The notes below the pieces were generated by a model. It searched no databases and was not told the DNA's origin. It saw only the letters and a program-made list of their open reading frames with translations. From Melampsora larici-populina 98AG31 (taxonomy: Eukaryota; Basidiomycota; Pucciniomycetes; Pucciniales; Melampsoraceae), in NCBI RefSeq assembly GCF_000204055.1, contig NW_006768792.1, forward strand, positions 274,560 through 338,559: a stretch of 64,000 bases of DNA, in the 5' to 3' direction. Of the stretch, positions 1 through 10,300 are shown piece after piece. Position numbers and translations under genes: made by a program. Each line of letters starts with the position of its first letter. Positions within the stretch are counted from its first letter, which is position 1.

Positions 1-146
1 GCTAGTAGTGTCTACTTCTAACTTGTCAGCTTAACTTTGGCAGTCACTGTATTTGGGCATCCTTTCAATTCTCTAATGCACATATTCATTCCTGACCAAC
101 AACAACCCTACCCACAAATAAGCCTTGTTTTCCCTGATGGAAGATG

Positions 147-316
147 TACAGTCAACTCTGATATAACCAATAGCTGTCAAAACCAATAATCTTGGCAAAA
201 CCAATAATTTTTGGCCATTTTTTTAAAATTTTCAGTGAAGTTGGCTCTGGAAAAACCAATACTCCGTGAAAACTAATACAATTTTTTGGGTATTGGTTAT
301 ATCAGAGTTGACTGTA
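147..316. mobile_element. Pogo/Tc1-like MITE (about 170 bp) with 26-bp perfect terminal inverted repeats
   Basis: The left end (147-172) begins TACAGTCAACTCTGATATAA and is the exact reverse complement of 291-316 over 26 bases. Removing the outermost TA leaves ends starting CAGT, flanked by TA on both sides, which fits TA target duplication by a Tc1/mariner-pogo transposase. The roughly 118-bp interior is AT-rich, repeats fragments such as AAAACCAATA and has no coding potential, so this is a non-autonomous element. The superfamily call rests only on the TA duplication and the CAGT end. Confidence 0.75.
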
Positions 317-1345
317 TAGGCTTTTTACTGCCTGGTCTCAAACCATTTCTGCTAGACATTCTAGGAAATCAAGTGGGACTACATAAAACCAAGCCATCTG
401 GTGGATGGAATCCAAGTTATTCACCTCATCACAATGAATCAACCTTCATCAGCAGCTCTGTTACAGCCCACAAGGTATCAGGAATGATACAATTCAAAGT
501 TACTAGCTTAGTCTCCAATCTATGCTTCAAATGTTTGAATTCAAAGTTACTAGTGTGATCTGTATCAAATCATTGGAGACCAAACATTTGAAGCCCAGAC
601 TCTAGAATTTTCAATCAGAATTGAACTGCTGTGCTCCTCATGAAATATTCCTTCAAACCTTCAAAATAAAAAACACCACAGCCGCTTCAAAGTTGAGTTT
701 TTGAGTTCCATGTGATCAAGGACCTGTAACTGCATACCAACCTCCTTGACCCTTATCATCCAACAAGGGTAAACATGCCACTTCAAGTGCAAATGCATCA
801 GCATGTCAAGCCCAGTGCAAAGTCAAATTGTTGTTAGACTGAGTAGAATTCTAAGCTTTCTGGAATTGAGTGCCAAGGTGATTGGCATCCAATACACAGC
901 TGATTCCTGCTACCACCAGTTGAATTATTCATGGCATCCTGGTTCTATTCAATATCAAAATGTTAACATTCTTATTTCATCATGGCTAGCTATGTGAAAT
1001 GGAGAGAAAATATTGCTTGGCCCTAGAGTCTGAGGAGGCTCAGAAAACTGGTGGTGGCTTACTTGAGTACTCTGGAGAGAAGCCTTATAAGGGTAAGTGG
1101 ATAATATTGCCTCAAGTATACACATAAAAAACTAACAAACACACATCAATCAATGATCATCGATTGTCATTTGGGCTCTTGTTTTGTAGATGCTCCACAA
1201 AAACTACAATCCATATCAGTCACTCACATATTACATCCTTGTATATTTCTCCACCATCAATCTTCATTGTCACCCAAATCAGCTATCAGTTTTGGTCTAT
1301 TGAATGTTTTCGAATCAAACCTAACTTTTTATTACACCGGAAGTT
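317..1345. other. Gene-free, CpG-poor flank left of the MULE
   Basis: Apart from the GDB1-derived remnant at 647-899 I see no gene. The motif TTCAAAGTTACTAG occurs twice (near 492 and 540), and TCTCCAAT plus CTTCAAATGTTTG (511-535) reappears inverted near 568-592, which suggests degraded repeat DNA. CG dinucleotides are rare. Short reading frames here show no recognisable product. Confidence 0.6.
647..899 (-). pseudogene. Decayed fragment of the glycogen debranching enzyme gene, one partial exon
   Basis: About 250 bases align without large gaps to 11929-12183, which lies inside exon 4 of the GDB1 gene of this same window. The orientation is the same, so the remnant is a minus-strand gene piece. 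Similarity stops abruptly near 646 and 900, and the piece does not reach either exon end. Nine of the ten CpG sites in the intact copy have become TpG or CpA here, for example GATCGAGG to GATCAAGG and GACCGG to GACCTG. Frame-breaking changes and the missing flanking exons rule out a working gene. It looks like a duplicated gene piece that then decayed by CpG deamination. Confidence 0.85.
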
Positions 1346-1402
1346 TATCTCAAAGGACAGCACTATTTGGCGCCCGGTCAAAAAAACTGTCATGCCCGCT
1401 TT
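1346..1402. repeat. MULE left terminus: 9-bp target duplication plus terminal inverted repeat
   Basis: TATCTCAAA (1346-1354) is the target duplication. The element begins GGACAGCACTATTTG at 1355. About 48 bases match the reverse complement of the right end with three mismatches. Just inside lie GC-rich hairpins: 1394-1419, and a perfect 22-base palindrome at 1434-1455 built on GCCCGCTTT. Confidence 0.9.
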
Positions 1403-1711
1403 CAAAATATAAAGCGGGCACAACTTATTTTCCGCCCGCTTTGATCAAAGCGGGCAGCAAAAACGGGCAAATTTCAAATTTCGAATTCTACATTCTACAT
1501 GAACATGAAAAGAGAAAGAGAAAGAGATGATCGATCATCTTTCATCGTCTCACAATGTAACTTTTCTCACGGATCACTAGAATTACAATTTTCAATTTCA
1601 AGTTCGAAGGGAAGGAAAAGAAAAGTAGAATATCAAGTTGTAATGTAATGTAACTACTGAGTTAAACACAGGAAAGACAATACATGAGGACAGCACCGCA
1701 CAACAGCAACC

Positions 1712-4700
1712 TTACAACTCTATGCAAATACTTCCTTTCTGTGCCGCTTTTCCCACCTGCTTTTGGGCAGCCCAGCCATCCATCTGACCTTGGAACTTTT
1801 TGATCCAAGTCAGCATACTAGTACTTTCAAGTGTTGGCGTGTTGCGATGACGGCCAAAAACCTCTGGAAGTGGCAAACGAGATGGGTCTTCCGCACCCAA
1901 GGTGCAAAAGTGTTTGCCATTGATGAAGGCCAGTAATATGGGAGCATTGTTGTTCGGCTGGGTGCGATAAGGAAAGAATGTTTGGCAGTGGCCTTCTTTC
2001 GGCTCCAATAGAACTGTGGGACGATCATAAGCACTAGCTATGACAAATACCATGTAAGGCATTCGCAGCCAGTACGCCTCATCGCATTTAACTTCGTCAT
2101 GATCAAGTCGGATGAGCATATCCTGAACAACTTCTTCGGCAAATGATAGACCTCGTCTAGTTCTCATCAAGGTTCGGGTTGGAGTTGGGGCAATAAGCTT
2201 TTCGTGATCTTTTGCATGTTCGGACAGCTTGGTAAGGAGTTTCCGCCTGACGTCCCGAAACGAAGAATCTGAATAGATTCCAATAGCCTGTGCGATTGCA
2301 AAGTATCCACAGTTTCCGAATGCAGGTGGGTTGAACGTGGACTTGATGTAGGGAACCATGAATCCAGGAATTTGCCTCAATATTAACTGATCTTCACAGG
2401 AAGTGAGAACACTCTTCTCACAGTGATGACTAACTGTGTTCGATTCTTTAATCACGTCTTCTTCAAAGTCTTCAATTGGGAACATTGCGTTGCCAAAGAC
2501 TCGGCTGGCTTCAAGAGTCTTTTTCACTTTCGGATCCTTCATCGACAGATTCAAATCTTGGGCGATGAGCAAAGAGGCAACTTCCGGAACCAGTACACGT
2601 CGAAGAAAGTATTCGGGAGGGAAAGGGTTGGCCTTTTTGACATCTAGTCAAGTGGATGACTGGTTAGACAAGAACATTGCAGTCAATGTCTTGGTAATCA
2701 TGACCAAACCTTTTTGGCCATAACTGGAAGTACAGGATATATAGTGTTAGTGTCCTATCACTACCCAACAAAAACGCAAAGACGGTATCACTTACTACCC
2801 GGGTTGCTCCACCTCAAACCCTTCAAACTCGCCAGAAAGACCAAACATGGCACGTCCCTTTTTTTCCATTTGTTCATGGCGTCATCCAGAAAAGTTGAAG
2901 ACGTTTGTTTATCAATCACTTGGGTGAGATGATTGGTATCATTTCGAATGCGGCTGGAATTGATCATTCATCTATCAGCAAAGAGAGCAAATTAGATGCA
3001 GAAAACGAAAATGACAAACTCACTTTTCTATATTGTCGAAGTCAATTGCAGTTGGCCAGCCTTCACGTATCCCAAATGGTACAACGTCGCGTTCGGTGCG
3101 ATGGAGATCACAGAACTCAGCAGTTTGCGGAAACTACACGTAACGTGAATCTACATTCCGCAAAAATCTCTTTTGAGTATCAAAGGAAGGAAACATAACT
3201 TACAGGCAACAATAAAGCGTTAGGCAAAGCCAATAGGGTAGCTTTAATCCGGAGAAGTCTCTTGGACGGCGCTGAAGGAAGCGGGTCCTCACAGAATGGG
3301 CATTCTTCATCTCCTTGAAACAGGTCTGGCTCATCGATGTCTGATTTACTGATACTGATGTCAGAGTCACTCAAGTAATTATGTGAAGGTTCATGAATGG
3401 GAGTAGGTGATTTTTTGATGGGAGCAGGGGTTTGTTTCAAAGTGGGACAGTAGTTTGCGCGATGTCCTGCCGCCTGGCAGAGGCTGCATTTGAAAGGGCG
3501 TTTTGTGTGTTGGGAAGGTCGGACTGACTGAGAGGATTTAGCTTGAGGCGCTTGAGAAGCAGAATCAACATTGGAAGCTTTGGTAGGCGTTGAAGAATTA
3601 CTCGGTTGAGTAATGAAACTTGATTTAGACACTTGAGCCGGCTGAGAAAACAAAACTTTTCCCTGCTTCGTGGTAATGTGGGAAGTTGAAGATAGAATCG
3701 GCTGAGATAGTGTTTCAGCAACTACACTGATTTGAGTAGGTTGAGAAGGCAGGGTATCACAGGCATTCGGAGCTTGAGATCCTGAAGCAATTGGTCGATT
3801 TACTTTGGTTTTAGATTTAGAAGTACGCGCCTTCTTCCTTTCCCTTTGAGCTTCCATTTCCGCTTCCTTCGTCTCCTCAATTTCTTCCAATTCAAAGTCT
3901 GACTTCCATCGGCCGTCCTGATTAGAGCCTGGCTGTTTTGATTTGTTTCGAGGACGGCCACGGTTATTACGTTTGACAAGAGCGTTCTCGATTGGAATGA
4001 GTGAATACCGACCTGTTTCAAGTTTTGCCAGCTCGTCATATATTTTGCGAAGTGAATCTTCGGGGAGATTGATTAGTTGTTCAAGCTTGGATTTCACAGC
4101 TTTCTTGAGGTCTTCATGACTTCCGGGAGGTGCTACAAGGCTTGAATGCCATTGGTGATGGACCGCATTTGGTGATAAGTAATCTGAAACTTCAAAAGCC
4201 CGAGCCAGTTCATGAGAACATGGCAAACCCCAAGCGCCACGAAATGATTTGGTGCAAGGGCGTTTGAAAGAGTCCGCAATCCCATCGAACTGAGTTTTGA
4301 TTTTCTTGAGAGCAAAGTGCGTAATTTTACCATTGAGTTCCAGGAAACATTGAGGCATGCCAAGCAACGTCTTTTGGCTCTCGACTCCGGTTGAGATGGT
4401 TATCTCCTTGTATTGTAGATCTCCGGCTCGCTTGAAGGCCTTGAAACATGTAATGAAATCGTTGTTACTGCCCTCTAAGAAGTTTTTGAGTCAATGATGG
4501 CCACCTTCCACTCGAGATGTTGAAGAGTTGCCAAAGTGTGGCGATTGATGAGCTGTAAAAAGCGCGACAAACTTTTCGGTACGATGAAGCCATGTGTTCT
4601 GCAAGTAATCGAGTATGTGGTGACGTCGGGCAATGGTGGTGACGGCTTCAAGATTCTTGTCGTAATCTTCGGTTGTTGTGCTTTGCAAGAACGTGTTCCA

Positions 4701-6434
4701 TATCTTCATAAATTCATCCCATTCACGTCCTTTGAATTTCTTCTTACAATTCTTGCCAATGTTGTGATTAATGTGCCATATGCACAGTATGTGATGTGCA
4801 GTTGGGAAGACCTTACCGATGGCGTTGTACAAAGCCGGCTCTGCATTGGTGCAGAAGGTCTGAGGCAATTCGATTTGGGTGTTTTCGGCATCTCCATCAA
4901 AAACTATCGATTTTAATTGTTCTAAGGCCCATACATATTGTTCCTCGATTTCGCTGTGCATGAAACATAGGGCGACAGTGAAAGTTTTGTGGGTGTTGGT
5001 AGTTCCAACAATATGAAGAAGAGGAAGGTTGAATCGTTTTGTCTTGTACGTGCAGTCAAGACCTATGACTGTTGGAAAACGCCTAGCCAGTTTGATTCCT
5101 TCAGGACTAGCCATGAACAGGGATTGTAGGGTACCGTCAGAAGAGGTTGTTGTTTGATGAGCCCATTGATTGTCGTTAATCAAATCAAAGAGTACTTGTA
5201 TCGGTGTTCGACCACATAACCAAGCGTCTCGCAGTCGATACAAAGCATTTCGAATATCTCTTAAAAGAGGTTCGGATCCAGGGGCAAAGTTCATAAGATT
5301 GCGAATCTGGGAAGTACGACATCCAGCTGAAGAAAGAAGGTCCATCTGGTGTAACGCCTCGTCAGAAAACTGGTGATTTTTGGAGTGGTGGTTAGGTTGT
5401 TCGAAAGCCTCGTGGTTGTGTTCGTGTTTTGAAGTGTTCTTCTTATCTTGCTGAACAACCCATCTATTTTTACGTGAGTGGAAGTTGAGCGACAATTCGA
5501 ATGGACAGCTGGTCATTTTTGTTGAAGTTTCGCGTTCTTTGGCCACAGACTTCACCGCGCGGCCAAGAGAGCACCTAAAGTAGATGCAAACTTTCTGGTG
5601 ATGTTCGGTCTTGTTACTTTTGATTGCAATCCCGTACCCTTGATGTCGTGCCACAGCGTTCAAGTACATAATCGCACTTGCACTAGATACAAATTCCTTT
5701 CCGAAAACTGGTGATTGCAAGAGTCGAACCGGTTCAGCTCCTAGCACAACCACAGAAACAACAGAATTCAATTTTCATTGTCAGTGTTTTGGTGAAAAGT
5801 TTAAAGCAATATTAAAGTCGACTTGGGTGGTAATCTTACCTATACGCGGCGGCCAATCCTTGTCACGCTCAGATTCAAGATCAAGAAGTTCAATCTCATC
5901 ATGTTCATCTTCTTCAACGGCTTCACGATGTTCAGTTGATTCAGTATCTTGTGTATTTGAGATCACTTGAACTACTGAAGCTGAGCTAGGAACATCGGGT
6001 GTGTGGTTTAGTTGAGGTGAATCTTTAACAGGTGGTTCAAGTTCGAGTGCAGGTGTGGCTGACAAAGGAAGATCGTTTTTGCTGGGTTGAGCAGCTGAAT
6101 CGGGGGTATGAGTTTCAATCAAGCAATGAGAAGGAGTGGCATTGAGAGTGTTGGGATCAAGAACGTGGTCAAGAGGGTTGGGTTCAAGAATGTGGTCATT
6201 CGATGCGGGATGACCTGGAAAGGGGTATGGGAATGGGTGCGGATATTGCCAGTTCATCGGTGGTGGTTGATGAGATTGAAATCTTCCTGCTGATGTCTGG
6301 TCCGAATTGGGAATGGCGTATGGATAAGGAGGCCAGTAAGGTGGATACATGTAAGGGTTAAACGGAGGAAAACCTGGAGGTGGTTGTGGATGCTTTTGCG
6401 AAGGCAAGTTACCAAAACCAATGGGGTTGGACAT
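1712..6434 (-). pseudogene. MULE transposase fused to RTC4-like and OTU protease domains, disrupted by two in-frame TGA codons
   Basis: The likely start is 6434 (MSNPIGFG, Pro-rich N-terminus). Exon 1 ends at 5840 and a 99-nt GT-AG intron leads to 5740. Domains in order: FAR1-type DNA-binding region (CPFEL...HEHNHEAF, about 5690-5400); MULE catalytic core (first Asp in GLDCTYKT, CIWHINHN, Glu in SRVEGGHH); SWIM-like GLPCSHE; CCHC knuckle CSLCQAAGHRANYC; RTC4-like region (CPFCEDPLP, then FCDLHRTERD and GWPTAIDFDN in a small exon at 3133-3024, then an exon from 2953, then GYGQKGLVMITKTL from 2723); and a C-terminal OTU cysteine protease (GNCGYFAIAQAIG, catalytic Cys; NGKHFCTL, catalytic His). 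In-frame TGA codons lie at 4491-4493, directly after the catalytic Glu, and at 2648-2650. The second catalytic position reads TNAE where the family has TDxE. The exon 4 end (about 2800-2780) is unresolved. The domain fusion is seen in sequence; family names are from memory. Confidence 0.85.
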
Positions 6435-6767
6435 CGTGCGTGGGCGTGAGACTAGGATGTATCGATGGGATCGATTATCTCTATCGCGAGTAAGATGTGT
6501 GACCGTCAAAGTAAACACCAACTAGATAGGCAAAAGAGAGAGACATGGTCAGGTGAATGTCACCGTAGAAGAAGTAGTGAAACAAATAGAGTGAGCATGT
6601 GAGACTTACCATTTCGGGATGGCTCATGTTGAGCGCTTTGATGCTTTGCCAAGTCAGTCGAAGGTGGATTTGTCCTCTTTGAGCGACCTGACACTACCAG
6701 CATAAAGTAATTTTCTCAAGTAAAAAATGAATACATTTAGAGCAAAAAATGATTAAAAATGCATTTG

Positions 6768-6813
6768 ATCAGCATTAAATCAGCATTAAATCAGCATTAT
6801 TCAGCATTAAATG
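6768..6813. repeat. Short tandem repeat of the ATCAGCATTAA unit inside the MULE 5' region
   Basis: Four imperfect copies of an 11-base unit (ATCAGCATTAA) follow each other between the transposase start and the right terminal repeat. It may be slippage-derived, or a subterminal protein-binding array; nothing here separates these. Confidence 0.6.
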
Positions 6814-7028
6814 AGCATTTTTGACTAAAAATGCATTAAATGTAATCATTTTTTCCTTGGGAAAATTACCTTTTGCTGGGAGTGTGAGATGAAACGGTAG
6901 GGTGAATCCGGGCAAAAGTGGTAAATCCGGGCAAAAGGGGTATGAATACCCGGTTTGGATGCGGCTGCGGTGAAATTTGGCAGTGCCGGGTCCGGGTATC
7001 ACCAAAAGTCCCGGGTAAAGCCCCGAAA

Positions 7029-7085
7029 AAAGCGGGCATCGCAGTTTTTTTGACCGGGCGTCAAATAGTGCTGTCCTATCTCAAA
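7029..7085. repeat. MULE right terminus: terminal inverted repeat plus 9-bp target duplication
   Basis: The element ends CAAATAGTGCTGTCC at 7076, the complement of the left end, followed by TATCTCAAA (7077-7085), identical to 1346-1354. The GC-rich stretch just inside (6905-7040, repeated CCGGGCAAAA and CCGGG words) mirrors the GC-rich left subterminal region. Confidence 0.9.
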
Positions 7086-7345
7086 ATGCTTTCTGCCTTA
7101 CTATTTTACTAAACACATCCTTGATTGATGACTTACATAAAAGCCTAAAAATATGCTAATTGCTTGCGAACTAGATACAACAAGATTGCTTCAAAATACA
7201 CTCATACTATCTCCTACATCATTATCCTTTTCTTAGATTGAAGTTATCACCCCCATATCTTGCCAAACATCATTGGCAATTTTACAACTTTGATTACTTG
7301 GAATCTTCTCTTCATGTAAGGAAAAGACTTGCCTACCTCAACGTC

Positions 7346-10300
7346 TTAAGCTAATAATTGTTTCTGCTCTTCATAAATCTACATAATAAAACACAATCAG
7401 TTTGTCTTATATCCATCAAGTTATGAACAAATACACTTACATCAAACAAAGCGTCCAACAAAGTCGATGTCCTGATCAACCCCAAAAGTCCATTTAGTCA
7501 ACTCTCGCATCGGATGGGTAAGGGGAGATCAAAATTCAATGAACGTACGACCAAGCCTGACTCTCGCAACTGTCTTTGCAATGATTCCCATTCTCATTAG
7601 TCAATTCGGGTAAACCAGCCCAAGGATCGTGTATAAGATGTTTGCGATGAGCCGCTAACATCGAATGAATCTCGTGGATCGTTTCTCCACGCTCCTTTGA
7701 AACCACAATAAGACAATTTAATCAGTCTTGGTCTTCAAGGCTCGATTTTTTTTTATCGATATGAAGATCAATCTAAAATGTGCAATACCTTTTGATCCTT
7801 CAAATCGAACTTTAGATAAGCCCTCAAGAAATACCCAACAGGCCAAACCCATTCCTTTGGAGGAACGCCCACACACAAAAAAGTCTTGAATAAGCCTCTT
7901 TATTTCTCATGATGCCCACATGGATAGTGCAACTGAATGAAAATACTTACAGGTCCTTGATGATACTGACATTTATTTTCCAAAAAAATAAGATAGATGA
8001 TCAGTATACATCACCGACTTTAAAGCCATACCAAAACAAATCACTCACGTTCCTTCCCTTGGCGACGTGCCAATCATGCGAGTCGTTAGAATTATCATAA
8101 TTTGGTCTATAATCGCTCTCCTTTGGATCGAGTGTCTTCATCCCAAGTGGTCCCATCAAAGCCTGTTTGACTGTTCGAAGTGCTTCATGAGCATGATCTC
8201 GATCAAAGAGATCGGGAGCAACAACCATCGCGATTGGAAAATTCGGTCTCAATTGATAATCTGCATGAGCTCGTTCACTTGGAGTACCTAGAATTTTATC
8301 CGTTCGGAATGATCAGTCTTGCCTAGAGCGGGGATACATACATACAAATTCTATGGCTGACCATAGACGTCCTTGTAGATGCCTCTGCGAGTTACTAGAT
8401 TCGGTTCAATCTCGTACTTCGAGTCTTCCTTTGGATCTGCAATCCAACCAGCCTCATCGGTTAAATTCATAAATGTAATCTCTCGACTTAAAACACTTAC
8501 CTAACGGCACATAGTATTTCTTCTCGAAGTTATCACGTATCAAGTCAGCCCAATCTCGATACTTAGTCACAGTCTTCGTCCCGTTTTCTGGGTTTTCCCA
8601 GTAGCAAAGACACATGAATAACGTCAACATCAATCACACGAAGTTCACTTGTAGAAACATTGGAAGCAATCCTTACTGGTGATCTCGACCCCATCCTTCT
8701 TTACTTTGCCTGCATCCGAGAGTTTTTCCATCCATCTCAATGTACTATAGATCAACCCAGTGATCTCAACCGGCGCTCCATCTCTGGATGTACCTGGAAT
8801 CCCTTTATTCCCAGCCTTCTCAGACTCTCCCATCTTATCCATCCAAGTCCTGCGGAAATCAATTCTCATCAAGGTCATCAGCAAACAAAAAGCGCAGACA
8901 AAAGAACACATTTCCTTAAACGTACCCGCAATTAAACTCATTTCCACCATGGATCAAACCAGAGTTCCAATCTACCTCGATATCAATGTTAAATCCAATA
9001 TCTTTCATCTGGCAATCGATTGCTGGTCCAGCGTTGTATTCACGAAAATGAATGCCATTTGCGTGTCTTTCCAACACTTCTTCAACCACTTCAATCACTT
9101 TCATCTTCTCCTTGTAAGCTTTCTCATCATCCCAACTGACCCATTCATCCGACTTGGGAAACCGTCTGGAGATCTCCACATCTAGAAAACTTTCACCTTC
9201 TTCAGAATGTTTGACATAATCTTGCAATAGTTGTAAAATAAACCAAGGTGCATCTCTAGAGTTGTATCTCGGGGTTCTAACCGAATCTAATAAGTTAGGC
9301 ATCAATCCATGTTTAAGAGTCGTGCAGAAACACAAAATATGAGCCCGAGCAGGTTCCCAAAGTCCAGTCTTGACGAACAATCCCGATGCACTGATCCCGC
9401 AATCCCGACCCCAAGTTCTAGCCCAGCCTGAACTGAAATGTGGTAGACCAGCTGCTACAGATCCTACTAATTTGTTGGAGTCTAATGAACTGGATTGTAC
9501 AACTCCATACATTTGGATCGCACTCATCGCCAACGTGTGCACAAAATCAGTACCGTTCTTGACAAACTCTGAACATTGATCAATCACTCTTGCTCTACCA
9601 GCTCGATATGCGGCGTAGATCAAAAGAGCAAAATATTTAGGTCGAAGAAAGGCTGGGACTGAATCTTTGATCACCTTGACTCGTTCTTCAAACCACTTGA
9701 CTGGCTTGTCCAAGTTCGGGAAATATTCCAAATGACTTCAGAACAGAAACAGCTCGCATGAGCTCAATCAACCCATGAAGAGACCTTCTGAACCACTTAC
9801 TTCTTCAACCGGCCTACCACATAATCGAAAGCCCACGGTCCATCTCGAAGATGTGCACAGAGCGGATGACCCAAGTCATTGCTACGAATGACATGTCTCA
9901 ATCCAAACATCCATCCTTCGAGCCCACAGTAAGTCAACGCCGGATGAAGGCCTGGTACATTGTAGATCCCATCCTTGCCACCCGATATGTCACGTTCCTC
10001 GCCATCTGTTCTAAAGAGGACCACATTCAAATCGAGGATTGAAAGGTTTCCAAAGGCTTGCTCTGCACCTGATCTCATCATTGATTCTAAACTTTTCGTG
10101 GCTCCTCCTTCGCCTTCCACTTTCATACCTTCCATCCAAGTGGAGAAAAGCATCACACTTCCGGGAGGAAATTTTGACGGAACCTTGATATCCACATAAT
10201 TGCCTTCGCCATCAGACCCCAAGCAAATTATATCCGTGGCGTTAGCTTCAATCGGAGTAAGTTTAGAGTCAAGACCTTTCAGTGTTTTAGCATCGGATGC

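Larger units (their letters stand above)
1355..7076 (-). mobile_element. Complete Mutator-like element (MULE), 5.7 kb, FAR1/MULE-RTC4-OTU type
   Basis: The element is bounded by about 48-bp terminal inverted repeats and a perfect 9-bp duplication, TATCTCAAA at 1346-1354 and 7077-7085; 9-11 bp duplications are the hallmark of Mutator transposition. It carries one minus-strand gene (6434 to 1712) coding for a multi-domain transposase. Intact ends and an identical target duplication argue for an insertion not very old, yet the coding region has two in-frame stop codons and a changed catalytic residue. The element may therefore move only with help from another copy. GC-rich palindromes sit just inside both ends. 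Confidence 0.92.

Noticed and set aside
1153..1530. 125-residue plus-strand open frame
   Set aside because: It runs across the MULE target duplication and terminal repeat at 1346-1402 and has no recognisable product.
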